Source: Paenibacillus sp. J5C2022 (GTDB lineage: Bacteria; Bacillota; Bacilli; Paenibacillales; Paenibacillaceae). From it: a DNA stretch of 64,000 nt. The DNA is taken from NCBI RefSeq assembly GCF_025567625.1, contig NZ_JAOQJC010000035.1, forward strand, positions 19,725 to 83,724. Reading direction: 5' to 3'. Below the pieces are notes generated by a model. The model worked only from the letters and a program-made list of their open reading frames with translations, was not told the DNA's origin and made no database searches. A program made the position numbers and the translations under genes. Below are positions 43,723 to 52,509 of this stretch, piece after piece (the stretch's first letter is position 1; the number at the start of each line of letters is the position of its first letter).

Positions 43723-44265
43723 ATGACAGCGAGAATGAAAAGTCGCTATCTGAATGAAATTACTCCTGCATTGATGCAGAAGTTCAACTATTCTTCGGTA
43801 ATGCAAGTACCGAAAGTGGAGAAAGTTGTCATTAATATGGGTGTTGGCGAAGCAGTCTCCAACTCCAAAATTCTTGACGTTGCAGTAGAAGAACTGCAAA
43901 TTATCTCCGGTCAAAAGCCGGTTGTCACTCGTGCTAAAAAATCTATAGCGGGCTTCAAGCTTCGTGAGAACATGCCAATCGGGGTTAAGGTTACACTGCG
44001 CGGCGAGCGTATGTACCACTTCCTTGACAAGCTGTTCAACATTTCCCTCCCGCGCGTTCGTGACTTCCGCGGCGTATCAACGAAAGCATTCGACGGTCGT
44101 GGCAACTACACAATGGGATTGAAAGAGCAATTGATCTTCCCAGAGATCGAATACGATAAAGTTGATAAAGTACGCGGTATGGACATCGTCATCGTCACGA
44201 CGGCAAAAACGGACGAAGAATCTCGTGAGCTGCTGACCCAAATGGGTATGCCGTTCGCGAAGTAA
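43723..44265 (+). CDS. rplE: 50S ribosomal protein L5
   Basis: 5S rRNA-binding protein of the central protuberance, contacting P-site tRNA and S13. 180 residues; SVMQVPKVEKVVINMGVGEA, RAKKSIAGFKLREN and FPEIEYDKVDKVRGMDI are conserved. AAAGGAGGTCC precedes ATG 43723. Confidence 0.98.
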   Translation: MTARMKSRYLNEITPALMQKFNYSSVMQVPKVEKVVINMGVGEAVSNSKILDVAVEELQIISGQKPVVTRAKKSIAGFKLRENMPIGVKVTLRGERMYHFLDKLFNISLPRVRDFRGVSTKAFDGRGNYTMGLKEQLIFPEIEYDKVDKVRGMDIVIVTTAKTDEESRELLTQMGMPFAK

Positions 44266-44291
44266 TCCACTTCTAGGAGGTGTAATACCCA

Positions 44292-44477
44292 GTGGCAAAA
44301 ACTTCGATGAAAGTGAAGCAACAGCGCACACCGAAATTTAAAGTACGCGCTTATACGCGTTGTGAGCGTTGCGGCCGTCCGCATTCTGTTCTGCAAAAGT
44401 TTAAAATTTGCCGGATTTGTTTCCGTGAGTTAGCATACAAGGGCCAGATTCCTGGCGTTAAAAAAGCAAGCTGGTAA
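44292..44477 (+). CDS. rpsN: 30S ribosomal protein S14, zinc-binding type Z
   Basis: Short (61 residues) S14 with the zinc site C24/C27 (CERC) and C40/C43 (CRIC), the form used when zinc is sufficient; the longer zinc-free paralogue is not in the window. GTG start 44292 follows TAGGAGGTG. It sits between rplE and rpsH in the standard spc order. Confidence 0.97.
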   Translation: MAKTSMKVKQQRTPKFKVRAYTRCERCGRPHSVLQKFKICRICFRELAYKGQIPGVKKASW

Positions 44478-44508
44478 TCAGCCTAGTTCGGGAAGGAGGT
44501 TCACACTA

Positions 44509-44907
44509 ATGGTTATGTCTGATCCGATTGCAGATATGTTGACGCGTATTCGCAACGCGAATATCGTTCGTCACGAAACCGTGGAAATGCCCGCTTCGAC
44601 AATCAAGAAGCAAATCGCTGAAATTTTGAAGCGCGAGGGTTTCATCCGCGACGCTGAATATATCGAAGACAACAAACAAGGGATTATCCGTATCTTCTTG
44701 AAATACGGCCCTAACCAAGAGCGCGTTATTACAGGTCTGAAGCGTATCTCCAAGCCTGGTCTGCGCGTATATACGAAATCGAATGAAGTTCCACGCGTGC
44801 TCGGAGGACTTGGAATTGCGATCATTTCCACGTCCAAAGGCGTCATGACAGACAAAGAAGCTCGTCAGGTGAAATCCGGCGGCGAAGTTGTCTGCTACGT
44901 TTGGTAA
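44509..44907 (+). CDS. rpsH: 30S ribosomal protein S8
   Basis: Binds the 16S central domain and is the spc-operon repressor in E. coli. 132 residues; MVMSDPIADMLTRIRNAN at the start and GGLGIAIISTSKGVMTDKEA near the end. GGAAGGAGGTTC precedes ATG 44509; ATG 44515 is also possible, but the B. subtilis protein begins with the same MVM. Confidence 0.98.
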   Translation: MVMSDPIADMLTRIRNANIVRHETVEMPASTIKKQIAEILKREGFIRDAEYIEDNKQGIIRIFLKYGPNQERVITGLKRISKPGLRVYTKSNEVPRVLGGLGIAIISTSKGVMTDKEARQVKSGGEVVCYVW

Positions 44908-44938
44908 GTAACAAGTCACAGAGACAGGAGGTGTAACA

Positions 44939-45481
44939 ATGTCCCGTATTGGTCGTAAACCAATTGCAGTGCCAAGCGGCGTTAACGTAAGCTTGGACAA
45001 CACAGTTATTACTGTAAAAGGACCGAAAGGAACGCTGTCCCGCGAGCTTCACAAGGACATGAAAGTGAATGTATCGGAGAGCGAAGTTCTGATCGAGCGT
45101 CCTTCTGATAATAAATTGCATCGTTCCCTGCACGGAACAACCCGCAGCCTTGTTGCGAACATGGTGAGCGGTGTGACAGAAGGCTTCTCCAGAAATCTGG
45201 AGCTGGTAGGCGTAGGTTACCGTGCAAGCAAGTCCGGCGACAAAATCGTGCTGAACGTTGGTTACTCGCATCCCGTTGAAATCGCTCCTGAGAGCGGCAT
45301 CGAGTTCGAGGTTAACGGCAACACGAAAATTACCGTTCGCGGTATCGACAAGGAGCGCGTAGGCGCTGTTGCCGCGCAAATCCGTTCCGTACGCGAGCCT
45401 GAGCCTTACAAAGGCAAAGGTATCAAGTACGAAGGCGAGCGCATCATCCGCAAAGAAGGTAAAGCCGGTAAGAAGAAATAA
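44939..45481 (+). CDS. rplF: 50S ribosomal protein L6
   Basis: Near the sarcin-ricin loop, supporting elongation-factor binding. 180 residues, two related domains; SRIGRKPIAVPSGVNVSL and the C-terminal YKGKGIKYEGERIIRKEGKA are typical. ACAGGAGGTG precedes ATG 44939. Confidence 0.98.
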   Translation: MSRIGRKPIAVPSGVNVSLDNTVITVKGPKGTLSRELHKDMKVNVSESEVLIERPSDNKLHRSLHGTTRSLVANMVSGVTEGFSRNLELVGVGYRASKSGDKIVLNVGYSHPVEIAPESGIEFEVNGNTKITVRGIDKERVGAVAAQIRSVREPEPYKGKGIKYEGERIIRKEGKAGKKK

Positions 45482-45538
45482 GGCAGCTTAGGCTGATCTA
45501 TAGCGTTCCAAGGCGAAAAGGAAAGGAGTGAACCTTGC

Positions 45539-45907
45539 ATGATTACGAAAGCCGACAAAAACAAGGCTCGTCTGAAAAGACACCTTCGTGTTCGCAAAAA
45601 AATTAACGGCACAGCAGCGCGTCCGCGTCTGTCTGTATTCCGTTCCTCCAAGCATATGTACGCGCAACTGATCGACGATGTAGCTGGCGTAACATTGGCA
45701 GCGGCATCCACTAAGGATAAAGAGCTGGCGGAAGCAATCGGCAACGGCGGCAACGTCGAAGCGGCAACGAAAGTTGGCGAACTGATTGCAAAACGTGCAA
45801 AAGAAAAAGGCATTTCCGTTGTTGTATTCGACCGCGGAGGCTACCTGTATCACGGCAGAATTCAAGCGCTGGCAACAGCAGCTCGCGAAGCGGGCCTTGA
45901 ATTCTAA
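45539..45907 (+). CDS. rplR: 50S ribosomal protein L18
   Basis: Binds 5S rRNA together with L5. 122 residues; KARLKRHLRVRKKINGTAAR with PRLSVFRSSKHMYAQLIDD, and the end VVFDRGGYLYHGRIQALA. AAAGGAGTGAAC precedes ATG 45539. Confidence 0.98.
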   Translation: MITKADKNKARLKRHLRVRKKINGTAARPRLSVFRSSKHMYAQLIDDVAGVTLAAASTKDKELAEAIGNGGNVEAATKVGELIAKRAKEKGISVVVFDRGGYLYHGRIQALATAAREAGLEF

Positions 45908-45931
45908 TCCATTCATAAGGAGGTAAACGAC

Positions 45932-46429
45932 TTGCGTGTAGACCCTAATACGTTAGAGCTGACTGAAAAAGTAGTTCACATTAACCGCGTTGCTAAGGTT
46001 GTCAAAGGCGGTCGCCGCTTCAGCTTTAGCGCGCTTGTAGTTGTCGGTGACGGCAACGGATATGTCGGCGCAGGGATCGGCAAAGCTGGCGAAGTGCCGG
46101 ATGCGATTCGCAAAGGCATTGAAGATGCGAAGAAAAACCTGATCCATGTGCCGCTGGTAAACACAACGATTCCTCACTTGGTTGAGGGCAGATTCGGTGC
46201 AGGCAAAGTTCTTCTGAAACCTGCTTCGGAGGGTACTGGAGTTATCGCCGGCGGACCGGTTCGTGCAGTTCTCGAGCTGGCTGGCGTAGGCGATATTTTA
46301 ACGAAATCACTCGGTTCTTCGAACTCGCTTAATATGGTTAACGCTACGCTGGAAGGTCTCTCCCGCTTGAAGCGCGCGGAAGACGTTGCGAAGCTGCGTG
46401 GCAAAACAATCGAAGAGCTGTTAGGTTAA
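45932..46429 (+). CDS. rpsE: 30S ribosomal protein S5
   Basis: mRNA entry-channel and fidelity protein. 165 residues: a dsRNA-binding-like N-terminal domain (VVKGGRRFSFSALVVVGDGN) and a C-terminal domain with TGVIAGGPVRAVLELAG. TTG start 45932 after ATAAGGAGGT; the sequence MRVDPNTLELTEKV aligns with the B. subtilis N-terminus, which supports this start. The spectinomycin-loop region looks normal. Confidence 0.97.
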   Translation: MRVDPNTLELTEKVVHINRVAKVVKGGRRFSFSALVVVGDGNGYVGAGIGKAGEVPDAIRKGIEDAKKNLIHVPLVNTTIPHLVEGRFGAGKVLLKPASEGTGVIAGGPVRAVLELAGVGDILTKSLGSSNSLNMVNATLEGLSRLKRAEDVAKLRGKTIEELLG

Positions 46430-46442
46430 GGAGGGAAATTCG

Positions 46443-46622
46443 ATGGCAAAATTGCAAATCACCCTCGTTCGCAGTTTGATTGGCCGCAACGAGAAGCAAC
46501 GTGCAACAGTTGAATCGCTCGGCCTTCGCAAAATTCGTCAATCGGTCGTGCTGAACGACACACCGGCTATTCGCGGCATGGTTCATCATGTGAGCCACTT
46601 GGTTAAAGTCGAAGAGGTATAA
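46443..46622 (+). CDS. rpmD: 50S ribosomal protein L30
   Basis: A 59-residue protein, below usual ORF-size cut-offs: MAKLQITLVRSLIGRNEKQ, then ATVESLGLRKIRQSVVLNDT and the end VSHLVKVEEV. AAGGAGGGAAATTCG precedes ATG 46443, 13 bases after the rpsE stop. Standard position between rpsE and rplO. Confidence 0.97.
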   Translation: MAKLQITLVRSLIGRNEKQRATVESLGLRKIRQSVVLNDTPAIRGMVHHVSHLVKVEEV

Positions 46623-46672
46623 AAACGATCGGTATGTGTTATACACGAAATATATAAGGAGGTGCGAAAGCG

Positions 46673-47113
46673 ATGAAATTGCATGAACTGGCACCAGTTG
46701 CCGGATCCACTCGCGCGCCTAAACGCAAAGGCCGCGGTATCGGTACAGGTAACGGCAAAACAGCAGGCAAAGGCCATAAAGGTCAAAACGCTCGTTCCGG
46801 CGGAGGCGTACGCCCTGGTTTCGAGGGTGGTCAAAACCCGTTGTATCGTCGAGTTCCGAAGCGTGGCTTCAACAATCCTTTCCGTAAAGAGTATGCGATT
46901 GTTAACATTGAAGATCTGAACAGCTTTGCAGCAGGTACTGAAATCACTCCAGAGGTTCTTCTTGAGCAAGGAATTGTTAAAAATCCTTTGGCAGGAATCA
47001 AAATCTTGGGTAATGGTGAATTGAAGGTAGGTCTCACTGTAAAAGCGAATAAGTTCTCTCAATCTGCGGTAGAGAAAATCCAGGCTGCCGGCGGTAAAAC
47101 CGAGGTGATCTAA
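46673..47113 (+). CDS. rplO: 50S ribosomal protein L15
   Basis: Late-assembly 50S protein. 146 residues with the basic glycine-rich N-terminal arm (RAPKRKGRGIGTGNGKTAGK, KGHKGQNARSGGG) and a compact C-terminal domain. TAAGGAGGTGCG precedes ATG 46673. Its stop is directly followed by the secY start codon. Confidence 0.98.
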   Translation: MKLHELAPVAGSTRAPKRKGRGIGTGNGKTAGKGHKGQNARSGGGVRPGFEGGQNPLYRRVPKRGFNNPFRKEYAIVNIEDLNSFAAGTEITPEVLLEQGIVKNPLAGIKILGNGELKVGLTVKANKFSQSAVEKIQAAGGKTEVI

Positions 47114-48415
47114 TTGTTCACGACCGTGTCCAACATATGGAAAGTAACAGATCTGCGTACGCGCATTCTGTTCACTCTTTTCATTCTGCTCATTTATCGC
47201 ATCGGTGCATTCATACCGGTGCCGGGCGTCAATACTGATGTGTTCGAAAACTTGAATGAACAAGGCGCCGACTTGTTCGGTCTGCTGAATACATTCTCGG
47301 GTGGAGCGCTGTTCCAGTTCTCCATCTTCGCAATCGGTATTACACCATATATCACGGCTTCCATCATCGTACAGCTGTTGTCGATGGACGTTATTCCGAA
47401 ATTCGCGGAATGGGCGAAGGAAGGCGAGAATGGCAAGCGCAAGCTTGCTCAAATTACGCGCTACGGTACAGTTATCCTGGGTCTGGTTCAAGGTTTTGCC
47501 ACTGCGATTGGCTTCAACCGCCAATACCAAATGGAAATGATTCCTGGCGCAACCTTCGTAGACTACTTGGTTATCGCGATCATCCTGACGGCAGGTACTG
47601 CTTTCCTGATGTGGCTCGGTGAGCAAATTACGGAGAGAGGTATCGGCAACGGTATCTCCATTCTGATCTTCGCTGCGATTGTAGCCGGCATTCCTGGTCA
47701 CATTCGCACGATCTATCAAGATCAATTCGTAGGTACTCAGGATCAGCTGTTCCTGAACATCGTGAAGATGCTGATCGTCGTATTGGTGATTATCGCCATT
47801 ATCGTCGGCGTTATCTTCATTCAACAAGGGGTTCGGAAAATTCCGGTTCAATACGCGAAACGTGTTGTCGGACGCAAAATGTATGGCGGACAATCCACTC
47901 ACATTCCGATGAAAGTGAACGGAGCAGGCGTTATCCCGGTTATCTTCGCGATATCGCTTATTATGTTCCCGATTACGATTGCGAGCTTCTTCTCTCAATA
48001 TTCGTGGGCGACATGGATTATGGACAATATGAACTATGACAAGCCGCTTGGCATGGTCTTGTACGTATTGCTCATTATCGGATTCACGTTCTTCTACACC
48101 TTCGTGCAAATTAATCCTGTGCAAATGGCGGATCAAATGAAGAAAAATGGCGGCTACATCCCGGGCATTCGACCAGGCAAGCCAACATCCTCTTACTTGA
48201 CACGCGTCATGTCAAGGATTACACTCACAGGTGCCATCTTCCTGGCGGCGATTTCGATCCTGCCCGTGTTCTTCGGAGCACTTGCCGGCCTGCCGAAAAC
48301 GGTGCAGCTGGGAGGCACTTCGCTACTGATCGTGGTCGGCGTTGCGCTTGATACGATGAAGCAAATTGAAAGCCAGTTGATCAAACGCCATTACAAAGGG
48401 TTTATCAATAAATAA
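47114..48415 (+). CDS. secY: Preprotein translocase subunit SecY
   Basis: Channel-forming subunit of the Sec translocon. 433 residues and ten predicted membrane segments; TFSGGALFQFSIFAIGITPY (plug and TM2 region), GNGISILIFAAIVAGIP and the cytosolic loops needed for SecA and ribosome docking are present. TTG start 47114 lies directly after the rplO stop, with GAGGTGATC (inside rplO) as ribosome binding site. Its partner SecE is encoded at 10732-10941. Confidence 0.98.
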   Translation: MFTTVSNIWKVTDLRTRILFTLFILLIYRIGAFIPVPGVNTDVFENLNEQGADLFGLLNTFSGGALFQFSIFAIGITPYITASIIVQLLSMDVIPKFAEWAKEGENGKRKLAQITRYGTVILGLVQGFATAIGFNRQYQMEMIPGATFVDYLVIAIILTAGTAFLMWLGEQITERGIGNGISILIFAAIVAGIPGHIRTIYQDQFVGTQDQLFLNIVKMLIVVLVIIAIIVGVIFIQQGVRKIPVQYAKRVVGRKMYGGQSTHIPMKVNGAGVIPVIFAISLIMFPITIASFFSQYSWATWIMDNMNYDKPLGMVLYVLLIIGFTFFYTFVQINPVQMADQMKKNGGYIPGIRPGKPTSSYLTRVMSRITLTGAIFLAAISILPVFFGALAGLPKTVQLGGTSLLIVVGVALDTMKQIESQLIKRHYKGFINK

Positions 48416-48510
48416 CAATAGGTTCGAGGACGGGCTGCCGCTGCCATGACGACAGGTATGGATAGCGTCGCCCGAACGGACCTATTGTGCTTAAAGCGAG
48501 GAACACGCTA

Positions 48511-49161
48511 ATGAACATTTTATTTATGGGCCCTCCGGGCGCAGGCAAGGGAACACAGGCAGAGCGCATTGTAGAGGAGTTCAATGTTCCGCATATCTCC
48601 ACAGGCGACGCTTTCCGTCTCGCGATGAAGCAGGGCACTCCGCTCGGCCTTAAAGCGAAGGAATATGTGGACCAAGGGCTGCTTGTTCCGGATGAGATTA
48701 CGAACGGCATCGTGAAAGAGCGCCTGGCGCAAGACGATTGCACGAACGGATTCTTGCTGGACGGCTTTCCCCGTACGCTGCAGCAAGCCGAAGCGCTTGA
48801 TATCATGCTGGCGGAGCTTGGTCGAAGCATCGATCATGTTGTCAATTTAAAGGTTGATCGCGGATTGCTGCTCGCCAGACTTACTGGCAGACGCATCTGC
48901 AAATCTTGCGGCACCACTTATCATGTATTGTTCAATCCGCCTAAGGTCGAAGGCATCTGCGACAAGGATGGCGGAGAGCTGTATCAACGCTCTGACGATA
49001 CGGAAGAGAAGGTAGGCACGCGCTTGGATGAATATACGTCCAAGACGGCGCCGCTGCTCAGCTATTACAGCGATAAGGGACTTCTTCGCGAAGTCGATGG
49101 CGAGAAGGATATCAATGACGTAACATCAGATATCGTATCCTGCCTGAAAGGGTCATTGTAA
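48511..49161 (+). CDS. adk: Adenylate kinase
   Basis: Interconverts ATP + AMP and 2 ADP. P-loop GPPGAGKGTQAERI (7-20), AMP-binding STGDAFRLAM and LLDGFPRTL, and a long LID domain with a structural zinc site formed by Cys130, Cys133, Cys150 and Asp153 (CKSC ... CDKD), the Bacillus-type ligand set. ATG 48511 gives 216 residues; GTG 48487 is in frame but lies before GCGAGGAAC. Overlaps map by one base (TAATG). Confidence 0.98.
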   Translation: MNILFMGPPGAGKGTQAERIVEEFNVPHISTGDAFRLAMKQGTPLGLKAKEYVDQGLLVPDEITNGIVKERLAQDDCTNGFLLDGFPRTLQQAEALDIMLAELGRSIDHVVNLKVDRGLLLARLTGRRICKSCGTTYHVLFNPPKVEGICDKDGGELYQRSDDTEEKVGTRLDEYTSKTAPLLSYYSDKGLLREVDGEKDINDVTSDIVSCLKGSL

Positions 49162-49925
49162 TGATTATTTGCAAATCCGAATCGGAGCTGCGATTAATGA
49201 GGGAAGCAGGACGCATCGTGGCCGAGACGCATCGCCTCATGGCAGATGCGGTGAAGCCGGGCATTACGACGGGCGAACTGGACGCAATAGCCGACAAGTT
49301 CATCCGCAGCCAAGGTGCGATACCATCCTTCAAAGGTTACAATGGTTTTCCTTCCAGCGTATGCGCTTCTGTCAATGACGAGCTGGTGCACGGCTTTCCC
49401 GGATCTCGCAAGTTGAACGAAGGCGATATTATTAGCATCGACATCGGCGCACAGTACGAGGGCTTCCATGGAGATTCCGCCTGGACCTACGGGGTCGGGA
49501 AGATATCCGACGAAGCGCAGCGGCTGCTGGATGTGACGGAAGAGTCGCTTTACGCGGGTCTTGCGCTCGTCAAGCCGGATGTACGATTATATACAATTTC
49601 GCACGCCATCCAAGAGGTTATTGAAGCAGCAGGCTTCTCCGTCGTGAGGGAATACGTAGGGCACGGAATCGGCGCGGATCTGCATGAAGAGCCGCAAATA
49701 CCGAACTATGGTATACCGAACAGGGGGCCGCGGCTCAAGCCGGGTATGGTGCTTGCTATCGAGCCAATGGTCAATATCGGTGAGCGATATGTCCGTACGC
49801 TTGAAGACAATTGGACAGTCGTAACACAGGACGGCAGCTTATGCGCACATTTCGAGCATACGGTTGCTGTCACGGAGGACGGCTTTGAAATATTGACCAT
49901 TTTGCCGCAGCAGTCAGAGGTGTAA
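49161..49925 (+). CDS. map: Methionine aminopeptidase, type I
   Basis: Removes the initiator Met from nascent proteins. Pita-bread fold with five metal ligands visible: the two Asp in SIDIGAQYEGFHGDSAWT, His in VGHGIGADLHEEP, Glu in VLAIEPMVN and Glu in HFEHTVAVTE. 254 residues. Translationally coupled to adk. The secY-adk-map order is standard. Confidence 0.97.
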   Translation: MIICKSESELRLMREAGRIVAETHRLMADAVKPGITTGELDAIADKFIRSQGAIPSFKGYNGFPSSVCASVNDELVHGFPGSRKLNEGDIISIDIGAQYEGFHGDSAWTYGVGKISDEAQRLLDVTEESLYAGLALVKPDVRLYTISHAIQEVIEAAGFSVVREYVGHGIGADLHEEPQIPNYGIPNRGPRLKPGMVLAIEPMVNIGERYVRTLEDNWTVVTQDGSLCAHFEHTVAVTEDGFEILTILPQQSEV

Positions 49926-49927
49926 CG

Positions 49928-50209
49928 ATGGATGCTCGTCCCCAGATTGGTCAGTTAGTCAAAGTGCTTCGGGGCAAAGACGAAGACAGCTACGCCATCA
50001 TCATCGCGATTGTTGACGAACGATTCGTTCTCATAGCAGATGGCAACAAGCGAAGATTCGATCAGCCGAAGAAAAAGAACGTTCTGCATCTGGAGTTACT
50101 GCCTGCCATTAGTCCAGAGGCAAGAGACAGCTTGCAAGAAACGGGCAGGGTAACCAATGCCAAGTTGCGTTATGCAATACAGAAGTTTGCCTATGCGAAA
50201 GGAGAATGA
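49928..50209 (+). CDS. KOW/L14e-like RNA-binding protein
   Basis: A 93-residue protein with an N-terminal KOW-like beta-barrel (PQIGQLVKVLRGKDEDSYAI, then IIAIVDERFVLIADGNKRRF) resembling eukaryotic L14e, and a basic helical tail. B. subtilis has a similar small gene (ybzG) at the same place between map and infA. The function is unknown; position suggests ribosome or initiation-related RNA binding. Starts two bases after map, with AGAGGTGTAACG before ATG 49928, and overlaps the start region of infA. Confidence 0.85.
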   Translation: MDARPQIGQLVKVLRGKDEDSYAIIIAIVDERFVLIADGNKRRFDQPKKKNVLHLELLPAISPEARDSLQETGRVTNAKLRYAIQKFAYAKGE

Positions 50210-50211
50210 AG

Positions 50212-50427
50212 GTGGCGAAGGAAGACGTCATTGAAGTCGAAGGTACGGTTATTGAGCCGTTGCCGAATGCCATGTTCAAGGTGGAGCTGGAGAACGGTCA
50301 TCAAATTCTCGCACATGTGTCCGGTAAGCTCAGAATGCACTTCATCCGTATTCTGACAGGAGACAAAGTGGTTATACAGTTATCGCCTTATGATTTATCA
50401 AGAGGGCGCATCACCTATCGGAAGTAG
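50212..50427 (+). CDS. infA: Translation initiation factor IF-1
   Basis: OB-fold factor binding the 30S A site. I choose GTG 50212 (MAKEDVIEVEGTVIEPLP, 71 residues): AAAGGAG ends eight bases before it, while the in-frame ATG 50206 is only two bases from that site, and other IF-1 proteins begin with MAK. NAMFKVELENGH, HVSGKLRMHFIRIL and DLSRGRITYR are the family blocks. Confidence 0.95.
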   Translation: MAKEDVIEVEGTVIEPLPNAMFKVELENGHQILAHVSGKLRMHFIRILTGDKVVIQLSPYDLSRGRITYRK

Positions 50428-50472
50428 ACCGCATAAGCGGAGCGCTTGCGAAAGATTCGGGAGGTAATCACA

Positions 50473-50586
50473 ATGAAGGTTAGACCTTCGGTTAAGCCGA
50501 TCTGCGAAAAATGCAAAGTCATTCGTCGCAAAGGCAACGTTATGGTGATTTGTGAAAATCCGAAACACAAACAAAAACAAGGATAA
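50473..50586 (+). CDS. rpmJ: 50S ribosomal protein L36
   Basis: Smallest ribosomal protein, 37 residues: MKVRPSVKPICEKCKVIRRK and the rest with zinc ligands Cys11, Cys14, Cys27 and His32. The zinc-binding form. CGGGAGGTAATCACA precedes ATG 50473. Below common ORF-length cut-offs. Confidence 0.97.
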   Translation: MKVRPSVKPICEKCKVIRRKGNVMVICENPKHKQKQG

Positions 50587-50605
50587 AAGGAGGGAAATTT
50601 AGCCT

Positions 50606-50974
50606 ATGGCACGTATAGCTGGTGTAGACATTCCGCGCGACAAGCGCGTCGAAATCGCTCTGACATACATCTTCGGTATTGGCAGAACGACATCGAAGAA
50701 AGTACTCGCTGAGACAGACGTCAACCCTGATACACGCGTTCGTGACTTGACGGAAGATGAGCTTGCTCGTCTGCGCGAGACAATCGACAAGACGGTAAAA
50801 GTGGAAGGCGATCTTCGCCGCGAGATTTCACTGAACATTAAACGCCTGACAGAGATCGGCTGCTACCGCGGTCTTCGTCACCGTCGCGGACTTCCTGTTC
50901 GCGGTCAACGTACGAAAACAAACGCGCGTACTCGCAAAGGTCCTCGTCGGACTGTAGCTAACAAGAAGAAATAA
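50606..50974 (+). CDS. rpsM: 30S ribosomal protein S13
   Basis: 30S head protein forming intersubunit bridges with L5 and touching P-site tRNA. 122 residues; ARIAGVDIPRDKRVEIALTY at the start, the helix-two-turn-helix YIFGIGRTTSKKVL, and the basic tail GQRTKTNARTRKGPRRTVAN. AAAGGAGGG precedes ATG 50606. Confidence 0.98.
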   Translation: MARIAGVDIPRDKRVEIALTYIFGIGRTTSKKVLAETDVNPDTRVRDLTEDELARLRETIDKTVKVEGDLRREISLNIKRLTEIGCYRGLRHRRGLPVRGQRTKTNARTRKGPRRTVANKKK

Positions 50975-50993
50975 GAAGGGAGGACAATAAATA

Positions 50994-51389
50994 ATGGCTA
51001 AACCTAAAAAAGTCGTTCGTACGAAACGTCGTGACCGGAAAAATATCGACAGTGGCGTGGCTCATATCCGCTCCACGTTCAACAATACGATCGTAACGAT
51101 CACTGACCCGCACGGCAATGCAATCTCTTGGGCCAGCTCTGGCAACCTGGGCTTCAAAGGCTCCCGTAAGAGCACTCCGTTCGCTGCGCAGATGGCTGCT
51201 GAGTCCGCTGCAAAAGCTGCAATGGAGCATGGTATGAGAAGCGTTGAAGTGATGGTTAAAGGCCCTGGCGCAGGCCGTGAAGCAGCGATTCGTTCGCTTC
51301 AAGCTGCCGGCCTTGAAGTTAGCATGATCAAGGACGTAACTCCGGTTCCGCATAACGGATGCCGTCCTCCAAAACGTCGTCGCGTATAG
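50994..51389 (+). CDS. rpsK: 30S ribosomal protein S11
   Basis: Platform protein next to the Shine-Dalgarno duplex. 131 residues; GVAHIRSTFNNTIVTITDPH, the AAESAAKAAMEHGMRSVEV helix and the CRPPKRRRV tail. AAGGGAGGACAA precedes ATG 50994. The 130-base spacer to rpoA holds an isolated TTGACA (51465-51470) without a convincing -10. Confidence 0.98.
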   Translation: MAKPKKVVRTKRRDRKNIDSGVAHIRSTFNNTIVTITDPHGNAISWASSGNLGFKGSRKSTPFAAQMAAESAAKAAMEHGMRSVEVMVKGPGAGREAAIRSLQAAGLEVSMIKDVTPVPHNGCRPPKRRRV

Positions 51390-51519
51390 TTACCTCGTTA
51401 GCTGTGGTATCAAATATCTGCAACTTGTGAATAATGGTTGTGAAGGTTTGGCATACTACGAGATTTGACATAATTGACGACTAGTGTAACGGAGCGACGT
51501 TTGAAGGAGGGTACTAATA

Positions 51520-52464
51520 GTGATTGAGATCGAAAAGCCGAAAATCGAAACCGTTGATGTGAATGACGAAGGAACTTACGGACGTTTCGTCGTGGAGCCG
51601 CTGGAGCGCGGGTACGGCACGACGCTGGGAAATTCGCTTCGTCGGATTTTGTTATCGTCTCTGCCTGGCGCAGCTGTAACATCGGTACAGATCGATGGAG
51701 TACTTCATGAGTTCTCCACGGTTCCCGGAGTGATTGAGGACGTAACAGAGATCATTCTGAACCTGAAGGGATTATCGCTCAAGATTCACTCCGATGAAGA
51801 GAAAGTACTGGAAATCGATGCGGAAGGCGAAGGCAACGTAACGGCGGGCGATATTCGTGCTGACAGCGATGTCGAAATTTTGAGCCCTGATCTTCACATT
51901 GCGACTTTGGCCTCCGGTGCCCGTCTGCATATGCGTATCTACGCGAATCGCGGACGCGGTTATGTGCAAGCGGACCGGAACAAGAGCGATGATCAACCGA
52001 TTGGCGTCATTCCTGTGGATTCCATCTACACGCCGATTACTCGCGTTAATTACAGTGTAGAGAATACGCGTGTCGGCCAAGTGACAAACTACGACAAGCT
52101 TACGCTTGAAGTTTGGACGGACGGCAGTATTCGCCCTGAAGAGGCGGTCAGCCTCGGCGCGAAAATATTGACAGAGCACTTGGACTTGTTCGTTGGCCTA
52201 ACGGATGAAGCCAAAGATGCGGAAATAATGGTTGAGAAGGAAGAAGACAAGAAAGAGAAAGTTCTGGAGATGACAATCGAGGAGCTGGATCTTTCGGTTC
52301 GTTCATACAACTGCTTGAAACGCGCAGGCATCAATACCGTTCAAGAGCTGATCACGAAATCCGAAGAGGACATGATGAAGGTTCGCAACCTGGGCCGGAA
52401 ATCGCTCGAGGAAGTCCAAGAGAAGCTGGAAGAACTGGGTCTTGGCCTGCGTATGGATGAGTAG
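51520..52464 (+). CDS. rpoA: DNA-directed RNA polymerase subunit alpha
   Basis: Dimer scaffold for RNA polymerase. The N-terminal domain (to about residue 230) begins MIEIEKPKIETVDVNDEGTY and includes ERGYGTTLGNSLRRILLSS. An acidic, charged linker follows (EKEEDKKEKVLEM), then the C-terminal domain that binds UP elements and activators (LDLSVRSYNCLKRAGINTVQ, VRNLGRKSLEEVQEKL). 314 residues. GTG start 51520 after GAAGGAGGG. Confidence 0.98.
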   Translation: MIEIEKPKIETVDVNDEGTYGRFVVEPLERGYGTTLGNSLRRILLSSLPGAAVTSVQIDGVLHEFSTVPGVIEDVTEIILNLKGLSLKIHSDEEKVLEIDAEGEGNVTAGDIRADSDVEILSPDLHIATLASGARLHMRIYANRGRGYVQADRNKSDDQPIGVIPVDSIYTPITRVNYSVENTRVGQVTNYDKLTLEVWTDGSIRPEEAVSLGAKILTEHLDLFVGLTDEAKDAEIMVEKEEDKKEKVLEMTIEELDLSVRSYNCLKRAGINTVQELITKSEEDMMKVRNLGRKSLEEVQEKLEELGLGLRMDE

Positions 52465-52509
52465 TCAACCATCACGTGCAGACAACAGAGCAAGGGAGGG
52501 GAAAACAAG

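Noticed and set aside
51465..51492. Internal promoter before rpoA (TTGACA)
   Set aside because: No acceptable -10 at 16-18 bases; kept only as a note under rpsK.
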